Positions 13,401 to 38,883 of a stretch of DNA of 64,000 nt are shown piece by piece. Numbering within the stretch: position 1 is the stretch's first letter; every line of letters starts with the position of its first letter. The translations under genes were made by a program, and so were the position numbers. Source of the stretch: Amoebidium appalachense (taxonomy: Eukaryota > Ichthyosporea); NCBI GenBank assembly GCA_963693365.1, contig CAVNZM010000010.1, positions 4,154,001 to 4,218,000 on the forward strand. The letters are read 5' to 3'. Below the pieces are notes generated by a model. The model was not told the DNA's origin. It saw only the letters and a program-made list of their open reading frames with translations, and did not search any database.

Positions 13401-14238
13401 AAGGGAAGGAATTCGAATATTCCGGAATCCACCGAAATTTACGAGACGGCGGCGCCCCCCGGCCCAATCACGCGGTTCAGCTCCGCGCCCAATCCGCAGG
13501 CGCGTTTTTCACCCGTCATGGCGGAGGTTGAGCCATCAATGACCGTTACGGCGACATCCAGCGACGATACCCCCTCGAGGCGGGAATCCCCCGATACCCT
13601 GGGGCCCATTCTTTCCGTTTTCGTCACCACCCGCGCGACCTCCAACGTCGGTCCGGGCCCGTCCCCTCTCAACCCGAACGTGCGTTCTTCGCCTTCCCCC
13701 GTATCGATGAAGGAAGCGAAGGCACCCCCCTTAAGTCCTCCCGTTCCCCCTCAACCCCAACCCTTAATGCAGGAGACGCCCACCGCCCACCTCGCCCCTC
13801 CCATGTCTCCCGCCTTGGCGTCCCCCGCGAGCCCCGTCCCCTGTAATTCTTTCGAACCCAAACTCTCCCTCCGTCGTCACTACAACAACTGCAACGACAC
13901 AACCCACCAATCCTTTACAGATGCCGTCTTCACCGTTGCTCGGGATTCCATCTTCTCCGTCACTACCCACCGCACACCCGTACTCGCACCCGTTAAGCGG
14001 CGCTTTTGCGCAAAGATCGCTTTCGGAGGAGAGCGGGGGGGGTTCTTTGGGGGCCGGGGTGGAGTTGAGGGATCGTGCAAATAGTACTGGTTCGGGCACG
14101 GAGGCACACGCGGATTCAAAAGCAACGCCAACTCTGCGTGGACCAATGAAACGGCAGGGAATATCCTTCCCTGTGGTGGTGCCCAGGAGGAAGAGGGAGA
14201 AGGCTGCAGAGGCGCCGGACGCGGCGAGCAAGGAGTAG
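532..14238 (+). CDS. ARID4/RBBP1-like chromatin reader without ARID, with two chromo-barrels (5' partial)
   Basis: Thirteen exons join in phase: 532-703, 1369-1480, 2024-2123, 2739-2827, 3948-4116, about 5283-5506, 6013-6110, 6610-6719, 7196-7303, 7764-8555, 9272-9369, 9864-9967 and 10519-14238. Exons 1-2 give a Tudor-like segment ([19 protein letters not shown]), close to the ARID4 Tudor core. Exons 3-5 resemble RBB1NT. Exons 6-8 and 10-12 are two chromo-barrels ([12 protein letters not shown] and [12 protein letters not shown]). The rest is charged or disordered. In animals ARID4 proteins are Sin3-HDAC subunits that read modified histones, so a nuclear chromatin role is inferred. No ARID is visible between RBB1NT and the first barrel. 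The first exon follows an intron, so the true start is upstream. Three one-base frame breaks are needed: near 5395, near 8405-8420, and between about 13720 and 13850. The stop is TAG at 14236-14238. About 1960 residues are visible. Confidence 0.8.
2024..4116 (+). other. RBB1NT-like segment of the ARID4-like gene (three exons)
   Basis: Exons 2024-2123, 2739-2827 and 3948-4116 join in phases 0 and 2 with no stop. The joined product has a stretch ending in [14 protein letters not shown], then [15 protein letters not shown] and [11 protein letters not shown]. This resembles the ARID4 RBB1NT (PWWP-like) pattern of a hydrophobic strand followed by an aromatic-rich strand and a Lys/Arg-rich turn. 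The match comes from recalled family sequence and is weaker than for the Tudor and chromo-barrel parts. The final exon ends LNWPIVQ just before a GTAAAG donor. Confidence 0.55.
3300..3364. repeat. (TG)n microsatellite
   Basis: A nearly pure TG run in the intron between the exons at 2739 and 3948 of the ARID4-like gene. Similar runs occur at 2470-2514 (CA), 5507-5571 (TG) and 7596-7660 (CA). Confidence 0.95.
4996..5342 (+). repeat. Duplicated exon start on either side of a (CA)n tract
   Basis: About 60 bp at 4998-5057 (CAGCCTCAGGAAACC...) recurs at 5280-5342 with three substitutions and a 3-bp insertion. The two copies lie on either side of a roughly 70-bp CA tract (5126-5194). Both begin with a usable CAG acceptor in the same phase. 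In the frame that reads [17 protein letters not shown], two of the three substitutions are silent and the indel keeps frame, which suggests that both copies were once coding. Only the second copy leads into chromo-barrel A. Confidence 0.75.
5283..6719 (+). other. Chromo-barrel A: three-exon module
   Basis: Exon 5283-5506 ends [16 protein letters not shown] (phase 0). Exon 6013-6110 carries [15 protein letters not shown]...[11 protein letters not shown] (phase 2 end). Exon 6610-6719 carries [11 protein letters not shown] followed by an acidic Ser-rich linker (phase 1 end). The order YxAKV..., HYKGW/Y and EW matches MRG15/MOF/ARID4 chromo-barrels that bind methyl-lysine through an aromatic cage. 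In this copy the aromatic after HYKG is Tyr rather than the usual Trp. The first exon needs one extra base near 5395 for the upstream part to be in frame. Confidence 0.8.
6519..6615 (+). repeat. About 40-bp tandem repeat carrying the 3' splice site
   Basis: The end of the intron before 6610 contains units of about 40 bp, each with TTTAATGC followed by TTTGTGATTGGCAGATTC. The last two units both end in GGCAG/ATTC, at about 6570 and 6609, so the acceptor region is duplicated. The downstream copy gives the correct phase for FNEWITEDQ. Confidence 0.7.
7764..9967 (+). other. Linker plus chromo-barrel B: second copy of the module
   Basis: Exon 7764-8555 starts with a basic, Ser/Pro- and Lys/Glu-rich linker and ends [15 protein letters not shown] (phase 0). 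Exon 9272-9369 encodes [12 protein letters not shown]... [10 protein letters not shown] (98 nt, phase 2 end). Exon 9864-9967 encodes [11 protein letters not shown] plus a Ser-rich acidic tail (phase 1 end). Exon borders and phases equal those of module A, and the middle exon is 98 nt in both. The cage aromatics Tyr (HYKG), Trp (KGW) and Trp (EW) are all present. A one-base excess in the G-rich run at about 8405-8420 must be removed to connect the linker with the barrel. Confidence 0.8.
10519..14238 (+). other. Last large exon of the ARID4-like gene: charged helix and Ser/Pro-rich tail
   Basis: This roughly 3.7 kb exon begins after GAATGCAG and reads [12 protein letters not shown] in phase with the previous exon. 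From about 10570 to 12300 the product is almost only Glu, Lys and Arg, a composition typical of single alpha-helices or charged coils. The motif SRSPMP(E/D) recurs near 11815, 12020 and 12175, with a related SKSPRP near 11398. After 12300 it becomes Pro/Ser/Thr-rich and disordered. The last 110 codons (13921-14238) lie in a different frame, which needs a one-base slip in a C run or a short intron. I recognise no domain in this tail. Confidence 0.7.
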
Positions 14239-15070
14239 GTATTTCCCCAACCCACCCCCTTCCCCCCTCCCCCCTCCCCCCGCCCTCCTCCAGACACCCG
14301 CGCGCAAGCACGCACACACACAAAAGCACAAGCACAAGCATACACACACTCACAACAAAACACCGCCGTCTCTCCGTGGACAGACATTAGGTCACACACA
14401 AAAATTCACATGGCTTACACACACCACGGTTGGATCCCCGCCCCTCCCCCCCCCTCCCCCCCCCCCCCCCCCCCCGCCGCCGGGAATATCGAAAAGAAAA
14501 AATGCCCAGAACGAAGAAAGACAGGAGCGGCCTTTTGGGGGGGGGGGGGGGGGGGGGGGGGGCAGGTGTTCTATGTACGAAGAAAGGTGTTCTAAGCAGA
14601 TTGATGTTTGCTTATTTCTTGATTATAACTATTTTTCTTCGCAGGTGAAGGGGACTGTTGTGTGGGCACACCACCACCTTGAGAGGCAGCAATTATGGAC
14701 GCGCGTATTTCTCGTACTAGCTTTGAATTTTTGTTTTATTTTATTTTTTTAATTGGGATAGTTGTGTGCATTGAGTTTTTCGTTGATGTGTTCTTTGTTT
14801 ATTGCTTTCTTTGCTTCGATTGGTGGGCTGAGTTCTGTTCGTAGGGGTGTTTACAAAGTACTAGAATTTATAGACACGCAGTCAATGCTACACGATGCTG
14901 TGTGCGCCCACGGCATAAGAAAAAGGTGACTTCAGTGAGAATCATCGTGCATCATTTACATCACTTCTATAACTTTTAGTTTGAAAACATGAGCAGGTTG
15001 TGAAATGAATGTGCGTGTTTTCTTATGTTTCTCGCTTCTCTTAGACCGTGTGTGTGTGATTGGGGTTTGG

Positions 15071-15110
<40 letters not shown>

Positions 15111-15341
15111 CTTTCGAATTATATTATCTCAGGCTTTCATTGTTTTTTTCATGTCTCCCGAATGTATTCCTTCGTTGATCGAGGTGACAAGGTTGTCGTA
15201 AGCGAGTCTGTTGCCTAGGAGATATATCCCGGCATTATTCCTGAGATTTCAAGCCACACCTGATAGTAAGCTCAGCTGCAATAACGTAATTCAGTTGATA
15301 AAGAGTCGTCTTCGCATTCTCAACAATATGTGACCATCCCC

Positions 15342-15383
<42 letters not shown>

Positions 15384-15898
15384 CTGCTCTTGTCACACGC
15401 AACGCACACACACGCACATGACACACACACCATGACATGCACGAGCACGCGCACACAACTCCATGGCCATGACACACACACACACCACTACCAAAACCAC
15501 CAAACGCAAAAACCAGAAAGAAATTCTTAAAAGGGCGTGGGGGGAAAGCACACACGTTACACGTATACACACACACCATGTATCCCTCGCAGGTGCACCA
15601 TACACATGATACCACAAACACTTGCCAGAACATGGCCATATGATCATCCAGGTCCTATTTTTGCTGTTTTTACTCAATGTTGAGATACACTCAAAACATG
15701 AAAAGCCAAGATATCTCTCGTTCTCAGGAAATTTTGCTCTGGAGCCTTGGGTGCGTTCCGAGCCAATGATCTTGCGCCAAAATTGATCATGACGTCATGA
15801 TTATTACGTCACCCCCCGTTGTTCAAGGTTGCCCTGCCCAGTCAGCCTGTGCCGGCTACTTAGCACTGAGTCCACCGTTTGAGCCTACCACCTACTAA

Positions 15899-15929
<31 letters not shown>

Positions 15930-16573
15930 CTTAAAAGGGACATAACGTCGCACGTGCGGCAACACGTCAGTACGTGTTAGCGTTTGAGCAGCTGTTCGCA
16001 ATTTGCGCACAACATGGAACTGGGCCAAACAAATTTATAGGTTTTTAGTGATAGGCCTATAATAGTAATAATAGAGGCTCAAGCTTCACAATTTATGCGA
16101 AGGGCAGATATGCATACATTTGATGTGTTGTTTATAGCAGATTAGGGGCGTGCACACCGTATGATATGTTTCCACTCTTGGTTGAAGAGGTGCATTACGA
16201 GTTTAAGATCCTGAATTAGGCGGGAAGACACATGTACAGCGGAAAGTGTACAGCATGAGTTCCTTTTTCTTTTATTATATTTCTTGACTGGTACTATGTC
16301 ATTGTTTTTAACGACGTTGTTTTAGGGGTTGGCGGGCTTTGCTGAATATTACGTGCCAAACAATCTTGTTCCGTTATGATAATGGTTTTAGCCCAACGTC
16401 GCAAACACTTTTGGCTGAGCTGAATATTTCACGTAAAATAATAGTGGTGTGTGGTAATAACCGGAATAACTAATATAGCACACAAACAGCATACACCCGA
16501 TTCAAACAACACGACATACTACCCAAGAAATAAACACAGCTAACACAGACATGAGCTCTTTCGGGCTTCAAAA
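14239..16573. other. Intergenic: 3' region of the first gene, poly-G runs, unique DNA
   Basis: A possible 3'UTR acceptor lies at about 14645 (TTCTTCGCAG). Long poly-G tracts occur at about 14537-14562, 15070-15108 and 15344-15383, and a poly-T tract at 15901-15927. From about 15930 to 16560 the sequence is ordinary, AT-leaning and non-repetitive, and probably holds the promoter of the next gene. I see no convincing gene or RNA here. Confidence 0.6.
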
Positions 16574-17559
16574 ATGAGTTTACGTCGCCACCAACCCATG
16601 CTCATTCCTTCTTGGAGAGTAAGCATAGGGAACGACGACATCGATGAAAACGTCCTTCATTCAACCATCGACACGACAGAGCCCTTTGACGAATGGGCAC
16701 TAGCGAGCGAAGATGACTCCTACGCCCCTTTTCTCCTCTCAAACAGCGCCGGGAGTGCGAGCCACCTTAGCAGCTCTCCCTTGGGAGGCAGAAGGAGGTT
16801 TACCCTCATGCCCAAAAGACGACACAACTCACTCCTGCGTGTAAAAACATGCGAAATGCCTCGTGTGTGCGTGACGGATGCCACCAGTTTTCTCGGTTCG
16901 TGGGTGGTTTCTGTTCTATTGCAAGGCGGGTATAGGGTAAGGGGGGCAGTTTCTGCACCTCTGAGGTACACCAACGCGCCGGCAGAATACACAAAAGTGA
17001 CGCTAGAGACGGAATTGGCGGCACAGGCTCTGTGCAGACTGTCGAACGCGGATCGATGTTTGGAATTGGTTGAGGTGAACGATGTTTTTGCGTATGATGC
17101 GTATTATGAGGCGGTGAGGGATTGCGACTATGTCATCCACACGGCAATGGTGGGCAACGGCCACATGCCGAAATGCGCCGGGGCGGACAGGGAATGGGCG
17201 CAGATGGCGATAAACGGGACTTTGAATCTTTTGCAGGCGTGCGCGAAACCGGGTAGTAAAGTGAAAAGGGTTGTGTTTAGTTCATCTATTGCGTCTGTGT
17301 GCGGTGGTGAAAGAGGGGATGATGAGGCGGAGAAGAGATACACAGGTGCTGATTGGAACGAGGATAGGAAGGACTGGTTTGGCGGCAGTCGTGTGGCGGC
17401 GGAAAAGGCGGCGTGGGCGTATGTTGGTGGGTTGGAAAACGAGGGACCCGGCAAGCAACTACACAGGTGAGGATTTATGTTTTTTGCTTCTGGTGATCTC
17501 ATTTTATTGTGTTGACTGAAAGGAGAAGCTGGGGTGGGGGGTGTTTGCCTGGGGAGGGG

Positions 17560-17592
<33 letters not shown>

Positions 17593-17684
17593 TGGGACAT
17601 GTGTGTGGGGGGAGGGGGGGGGGGGGGGGGGGGGGGGACCACCCCGGCAGGTTCGAGGGTGGGTTGAGGGGGAAAATGGGAGCT

Positions 17685-17715
<31 letters not shown>

Positions 17716-18404
17716 CTGGACGGACGGAGAGGGAGAAGGGAGATGGTAAGGGCGTAGAGAACAGGAGAGGAGACGGGGGGGGGGGGGGGGGGGGGGGGAC
17801 GGTAAAAGAGGGAGGTTAAGGGTGGGAGGAAGAAGGGAGGGGAGGGGGGGGGGGGGGGGGGGGGGGGGGATGGATGTATACGGTTGGGCTTGTGTTGGTT
17901 GTTTCCATATCATGCATTTCAGGCACTCTGCACGTACGAGTTTCGGTTGTTGCAAAAACTGGGTTGAAGGCAAAAAACATGCACAATTTTGCCATTATAT
18001 CCATTAGTTGAAACTCTGTGTGCTTGCGATTTATTGTGTTTTTACTTGATCAAAGCAGGGCTGTCTGTTCTTATTTTTTCATGGGTTCTATTTGTCATTT
18101 ATTATTTTTATTATTTATATTATATTTATTTATATTTATATTTATTTATTTATTATTATTATTGTTATTTATTGTTATTTCAACGAGAATTAGATCCAAA
18201 CAACCCCCCCCCCCCCCCCCCCCCCGCCCACCTCCCTCCTCCCACTCCCCTATCCTCCCATTCCCTTTCCCTACCTACCTCCCCTGCTTCCCAAAAAAAA
18301 AAAAAAAAAAAAAAAGAACACACACACAAACATACACTAGCGATTTTCGGTCAAACAGGATAAGGAAGTGGGCTGACTGGGTTTAGTCGAAATTCTATTT
18401 CTTT

Positions 18405-18438
<34 letters not shown>

Positions 18439-18499
18439 AACGAGGCTCCATGCATCCTGGGTTGTTCTTGCTTTGCCTTAGAATCAACTCTGTTATGTG

Positions 18500-18554
<55 letters not shown>

Positions 18555-18781
18555 GTGCTGGTGGTAGTTAAGGTGGGGACGGGGGGGGAGGGGGAAGGGA
18601 AATGGAGGGAGACTAAGGAACGTTTGAGAACGATTCGGCTTGCCCTTAAACCCCCTCCCCCCCTTCTCCCCCCCTCCCCCCCCCCCCCCCCCCCCCCCCT
18701 TCACCCACCACCACCACCACCACCACCACCACCACCACTCCTTTTCTTGTGGGCAACTTCCAACCCACCCACCTAACCCCC

Positions 18782-18831
<50 letters not shown>

Positions 18832-18929
18832 AAAAAAAATCCTGTTTTTCTGAACATCCGAGAAGCAGCATCAAAAGGTGCACCGGTGTGAACATATCGC
18901 GTACCCACACACGCACATGTGTGCGCGCT

Positions 18930-18984
<55 letters not shown>

Positions 18985-19639
18985 ACACACACACACGAAC
19001 ACACACAGGTTTGAGCTCGTCTCCGTCGTCACCGCGGCTTTTATCGGCCCCTCTCTGGACTCGCGCTCGTGTCTGGCCGGGGGGAACCGCGACCTCCTCA
19101 TGCTATGCCGGGGGTTCTATATTTTGAATTTCAAGATTTCGCTTCCTTTTGTCGACGTGAGAGACTGCGCCTTCGCGCACATGGCAGCCATGCTATCCCC
19201 CTACGCAGACGGCAAGCGGGAAATTTCCGTTGGGGGGGTCATCACCATGCATGAAATTTGTGATGTCTTGCGTAAGAGGGGATGTGTTGGGGGTAATTTC
19301 AACCTTCCCACCACCCTGCTGAGTCTCCCTAACCCCCTGGCACGGATTGTGCTAAGGGAAACTAGGAAAATGTTCCCGGAATCTTTGCTTTCGGGTCATT
19401 TTTCACATATCCGGCCCAGTTTTCCGACGAATGAGGCATGGGATTCCGCTGCACACAGTGTTACCTATCGGCCTATCCAGGAGTCCGTGTTTGACGTAGT
19501 GTGTAATTTCGTCCGGTGGGGGTTCATTGAGTTGGACAGCGGGGATCCAAAATGGGCCGACATTGTTAAAAAGGCAGGGAACATGCGTCGAAGGTCTAGC
19601 GCTAATAGTGTGAGGTCGTCAAATTTGGCCGGAATTTAA
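16574..19639 (+). CDS. Extended SDR (dihydroflavonol/cinnamoyl-CoA reductase-like), probably a pseudo-enzyme
   Basis: Two exons, 16574-17466 and 19009-19639, join AG/G to give 507 residues. Residues 1-95 are a Ser/Arg-rich extension. The Rossmann part starts MPRVCVTDATSFLGSW, continues to DCDYVIHTA and WAQMAINGTLNLLQAC, and includes VVFSSSIASV. These match NAD(P)-dependent epimerase/reductases of the CCR/DFR type. The nucleotide loop TGxxGxxG reads TDATSFLG (residues 101-108). The active-site YxxxK, expected in a WYxxxK...AEKAAW context, reads WFGGSR (Phe269, Arg273), so both catalytic residues are lost while the Ser cluster at 236-238 remains. Loss of normal reductase activity is inferred, and NAD(P) binding may be altered. 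The second exon carries the substrate half (VDVRDCAFAHMAAM). The intron is about 1.5 kb of poly-G and CA repeats, and its acceptor is the end of a (CA)n tract. Confidence 0.82.
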
Positions 19640-20305
19640 GGAAAATGTTTTGTTTTTCAGGGAAATAAGCACCGAAATTTCCTATTTCTGTACATTTCTG
19701 CAATTGCAACCACTTCCTGTTCTGAAATTTCAAGTGGTGGTGTCATTGGAGCAGTGAAGTTTCCAAATGTATCTCAACATGAAAAATTCTTATTAGCTGG
19801 TGGGGGGTTCCCGACCTGAAATTTTAGAGTAGTGACGTGCACATACGCAGCAATGCACACGTATGGGGATGGGCTAGATTTAAGATTTATCCGAATTTGA
19901 GATTTTCGCTCCAAAATTTTAGAAAAACCAATTTTAGCTGGTTAGTCTTCACGGCACGTGTGAAGATTTGCTGTTTTTTGGTTTTCCTTGTGGTCTAGGG
20001 GGGTTCTGGTAATAATTTTCTAACTGGCTGGAGCCGAGATTCACTCGGCCTACCCTGTATGTGCACTGCTTTTTTAGTTTATGCTCTTCTCGGAGTAAAC
20101 TAATAATTAAATGATGTGGCCATGTGAGCATTAGCGCAAAAGAACTTTTTTGTATTTTATGATAAGAAAGAATTTCCAAGTTGTCTACTGACCGGTCTGG
20201 CATTTTTTTTTTTCCTTGAAAAATTATATGAACGTTGCACATAGCGGTGTATGCATGGTCGTGATTGATATAGTGTGTCACCTGAGACACACAAATGCCT
20301 GCACA

Positions 20306-20361
<56 letters not shown>

Positions 20362-20429
20362 CCACACAATACCTGTATGCAGGCATGCGCATTGGGCGCC
20401 CCAGATCGAGAGTGACACAATCGCACATG

Positions 20430-20469
<40 letters not shown>

Positions 20470-20744
20470 GTCATGCTTACATGCACACACACTCACATGC
20501 AGGTACAAAGGTGGGATTATTATAGAACCATTAAACTTAATTAGCCTTGTGCGCCATGGTGCTAGATATATAGTATATCAGTGTCACTCCAGGATGCGCT
20601 CACATGCACCGGTGACTCAGCTTAATATATTTGACTAATCTGAGATAGACATTTTGAAAATTGCAGGGATATATAGGCTAGGTGGTGGGTGGGTTAACGT
20701 GGTGGTGGTGGTTGTCCGGATCGAGGGGGCCCCGGGGGCGGGGG

Positions 20745-20775
<31 letters not shown>

Positions 20776-21976
20776 AGTTGACCAAGTTAAAAATCAATCA
20801 GTACCCTAAGGCACGACCGAGACTGTAATATATGTGTGTGTGTGTGTGTGTGTGTGTCTGTGTGTGTGTGTGTGTGTGTGTAGTGGAGGTAGTGGTCGCT
20901 GAAAGTTTGAGAGGTTATCTAAATAAATGTAAGACTGAAGTGATATGCAATGAATTTTTTTTTATAATGACTCTATTGATATGCTCATCAAAATAATCGC
21001 GAGATCACAGATTTGAGTGGTTATCTTGAATACATGTCAGGAGACTAAAATGGTATGCGTTGAAATTTGAGAGGTTGATCTAGTATAAAATTAATTTTGT
21101 GTACTTTTAGGGAAACAACATTCCTCCGTGTACATTTACCGTATTCGTTCGATGCTGCTTTGCTTTCCTTTTCTCGTTCTCCTCCCATCAACTAAACAGT
21201 ACCTCCTCCCCCCAACAACAACAACATCAACAACAAGAAATTTAAAAAGGATGGGGGGGGGAGGGGGGGGGAGGGGGGGGGGGGGGGGGGGGGGGGGGTT
21301 GTTCACTCGGACTTATGACAAGGGCTTAGGAGTATGACCTTTAGTAATAGTATTTCCATTTTGGACTTCAGTGAATTGTCTTTTTAAAAACTCAGGCCGG
21401 AGTCCATTGGCTTTGCATGCGTAGAGCTGCTCCTACAGTACAGATTATTTTGTTTTGTGATTGATCTCCTTCAAGTTGTGCGCACGCATGCATAACATGG
21501 TGTACATATAAATAAGTACTTGATTAGAACCTGCACACGTACGGCATAGATATGCACACATATGCACATGTACACCACACTTAAGTGCTTTTGGTTACTA
21601 GATCTCTTACTGCATCTTTGTTAAAGCCTTTAATGAGAGAGCTCTTACTTGTTCATATGGGTTCATGCGGTCTTCTTTGATTGATTTTTTGATTTTTTAA
21701 ATTATTATTATTATTATTAATGATTTTTTTGATTGGCCGAGGGAGCGGCTAATAAACGTGCAATGACCCCACCGTGACTCGTCCTAGGCCTACATAGTTG
21801 AGACTTCAATCATTCACTGAACGGGAGCAACGCACAGAAGGCACAAACAAACTTTATCATAAATGATACTGCATACGTCTAGATATTCGGGGAGATCGAG
21901 TTTGACTATCTTCATCAAACTTGCAGGTGTGTGCTAATTTACATTTACACATGGTACGTGCACAGGCCCAATCCCC

Positions 21977-22009
<33 letters not shown>

Positions 22010-22138
22010 CCCTATTTGCTTTCCCGGGATCTACCCACCCACCCATTACAACCACCCATGTGTGCATGCATATCACATGTTGTAGTTCTCACGTTAATCT
22101 CGGTTTCCGCCTTATCCCGTACTCCCCCCCCCCCCCCC

Positions 22139-22173
<35 letters not shown>

Positions 22174-22646
22174 CTCAGTCTGCCGCCACCTGATCAGGTC
22201 AAACCTCCTTCCATCTGCTATGCAGCTGCTACCTACTACGCTGGTACCCAGCCAACCAACTCAGCTCACTCAATCTAGTCTACCAATAGACAATAGAGGT
22301 TCGACTATCCAATCCAAATACAGAATCAATACTCAAGATACGCACTTTACAGGCGGGATAGCTCTTGCGCTGTGACATGATGTATACATGTCATATCGCC
22401 CTTTACTAATAGTACTTTCCATCTCTTTCAATTTGAAAAGAGACATGTATCATGCAGTGCAGGGCAGGAAGAACATTGCACGGTCTATAGCAAGTAGACT
22501 AAGTGGTCACAACACAGAATTTGCAGAAACCATTTCTCTACGAAGAAATCCGCAGTAAAACGTTGCTGAGAAGCCCCCGTTGTGTGTGTGCATGCGCACA
22601 TGTCGGTTCCCCCCTTTTCCACTCTTCCCCCCCCCCCCCTTTCCCC

Positions 22647-22688
<42 letters not shown>

Positions 22689-23548
22689 GTGTGTGTGTGT
22701 GCGTGTGCGTGCGTGCATGCGTGTGTGTGTGTGTGTGCGTGTGTGTGTGGGTGTGTGTGTGGAGGGATGAAGACAGACAGCAGTTGTGTGTATTGCAGAC
22801 TGCAGACACGAAGCCATACATACAACTATCGATTATGGCATTGAATCTCGCCACTTTGATTCCTACAACGGAGATCACCTCGCACCTGATTGGACAAAAC
22901 ACGCCCCAATGAAGTAAAATCAAGGGGGAGCGATTTAATTATGAAGCGGGATAAAAGGAGCCATCGGGCCCCTCTAGCGGGGGGCCCAGGCCGTTTTTTT
23001 TGTGGGGGGAGTTCCCCCCCCCCCCCCCCCCAAACATATATTTACGACCCAGACACATAGGGTTATGGTTATTCAGTTGATGTTTGTATGTTGGTGAGTT
23101 ATTATCAAATACTGTGTTTTCTAGCAGTTAATGTGAGCAACCTCCCAATACAGAGAGGCCTCAGTCGTACGGACCTAATAGTATCTCCTCCACTTAAGTA
23201 CTTCCCCTTGCACACACTCGTCTCTACCGCCTAGTGGATACATAGTACAAATGTACTTTATACCATCATCTATTCATTTACTTAGATGATAGCGCCAACC
23301 ATTCGATTCCAGAAAAATACCCACTAAGATTTCATTTACATCATATCAAGAGCGCTAAAACATCCCCCCCCCCCCCCCCCTCCCCCCCCCCCCTCCTCCC
23401 CCTGCCCTGCCCTTCCCCCCCCCCCCCCCTCCCCTCCCTCCCACCCTCCCCCCCCCCCCCCCCCTCACCTCCCCTTCATCCCCCTACCCACCAATACACA
23501 CACACACACACACACACAAAAACCTATCTCCATTCTCCATTCATACAT
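19640..23548. other. Intergenic, repeat-rich, no gene seen
   Basis: The stretch holds CA tracts at 20308-20360 and 20430-20467, a TG tract at 20833-20881, poly-G at 20748-20775 and 21265-21298, a poly-C/poly-A junction at 22124-22171, a CT tract at 22652-22684 and poly-C at 23363-23464. Between them is AT-rich unique sequence, for example 20900-21120 and 21330-21900. Both strands were read and no exon joins into a recognisable protein. Confidence 0.6.
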
Positions 23549-37075
<13,527 letters not shown>

Positions 37076-37200
37076 TGTCAGCTCCCATATCAATATTCGC
37101 TCAAGAATACAAGTATTACAAGGCTTCTATCAGTAGAACATGTAACTGCGAGGGTACCCACAGTATTATGCCCGTTGTGATTAACTATGTGAGGTGCCTT

Positions 37201-37383
37201 TTACCAAACTTCTCTATTCAATAAAAACCGACGGGTTGTATTGTGAATTCATGTAAGGTATATACTTTGCACGAGTGTGCGTCTGCATGTTTTATCAAAC
37301 TTCTCTATCCCACAAAAGCTTATGGTTTGCTTTATAATAACATGTATAGTATATAATTTGCACGCCTGTGTGTCTGCATGTTT
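37201..37383. repeat. About 91-bp imperfect tandem duplication upstream of the BRCA1-like start
   Basis: Two adjacent copies (about 37201-37291 and 37293-37383) share (C/T)CAAACTTCTCTAT at the start and GTCTGCATGTTT at the end, with clear divergence between. The pair sits 130-310 bp upstream of the minus-strand start codon at 37075, so it may be in the promoter. Confidence 0.65.
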
Positions 37384-37909
37384 AGTAGATGGTGGTTGGA
37401 GACTGTGCGACTTGAATGTGTGTGCGACCGGTAAAAAATGGCCTCAGCATGAGCCTGTCAGTTTTTTGGGTTTCGCGCGCAATCCGGGCAAGGCACAATC
37501 TAATTGGTTGCTATTATTGGAAACGTTTTCGCTTTAGTAAGTTGTGTTCTTCAATTTTTACTGCCCTCCTCCAGACAAGATCTACCAATTAGCAGCAGCC
37601 GCGTCAATCATTTTGCATGCCATCTAATTAAGGTCCGGCTCGCCGCCGCACCAGGCAGTATGTCAGCGGCTGCGCCAGGCACAAGCTTAGAATAAAGAAT
37701 GCACAAGGCAAAAACATCCCTCTGCCTCTGCGTTCACGGTTCGCTCTCAGGTGGTCACAAAAATACAAGTGTGGAAGTTTATTATCATCAAAAAACAAAC
37801 GAATATTCAACCTAAAATGTGTGTTTACATAGAACCTATGTGACTTATGCTTGTACAAAACCACATATTTATCCCTCCTAGCCAGTATGTATGTAGGGTG
37901 GGCAGGGTG

Positions 37910-38259
37910 GGCAAATTACGAAAGGGAACCAAGACAACTGGCAAAGGGCTATGTGTCGCCAAAGCAAAACGACACACCTAAAAACCCAATCCACGTTTCC
38001 TAGTACAGTCATCGCTGTTACCACGCTTATTCAGCTCACCAACTGACCCAGATGGCTCCAAAATGGAGCTTATATACTGGAGGGAGGAATTCTTGTACCT
38101 AAACCACAGCGGCAATCAGAACTACCAAATCAAGAGTCAGCCAATCGGAACCGAACATCCCGAAATGGTTCACAATACAAAATTCTCATGCACATTCCAA
38201 CATCCTGAATCGACACGCCCTCACGCTCACCTTCCCCTCCGTTCTATCGAGGTAACAAT
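37910..38259 (-). repeat. Terminal direct repeat, downstream copy (minus orientation)
   Basis: Partner of 40317-40679. It is flanked on one side by the 125-bp repeat at 38257-38384 and preceded by a G-rich stretch (GGGTGGGCAGGGTGG). Confidence 0.7.
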
Positions 38260-38883
38260 GCACAAGGCAAAAACATCCCTTTGCCCCTGCGTTAACGGTT
38301 CGCTCTCAGGTGGTCACAAAAATACAAGTGTGGAAGTTTATTATCATCAAAAAACAAACGAATATTCAACCTAAAATGTGTGTGTCTGTGTGTATAATAT
38401 TATGGCGTCGTGCACGTGGGTGTATGTTGTATCCACGTGTGTGTGAGGAAGATCCACTCGAAAGGAAACAAGACCCCACATATCGTCGTCCATAGCCGAT
38501 CATCGCGACAGCCGTGATAATGGGAGGAATATACCGACTATGTGTGTGTAGCGTGTATGCTCAAATGGGGAGTCACATCGTGGACACCGGGCCGCTAAGG
38601 ATTATATGATAACCTGCGGCGCTCAACTGCACAATGAAACCCATAGTTACGGAAGACAGTGTGAAACAAAAGGGGAAGAAAGTTCGTCGGTGTTTCAAGA
38701 AGTTCTTATTGCCTTGGTGAACGGTGCCTTTGGAACACTAATATTGGCTAACTCGCGTAGTAACACTTCATAAAAACGCTTTGAACTAGCTGTTAAAAAA
38801 AACAGAAAACACTAAAATAATTAAGTGGAAAAATAGACACATGTGCGAATTGTGGTGGTGGTAAAATTGCATCGATCAAATGG

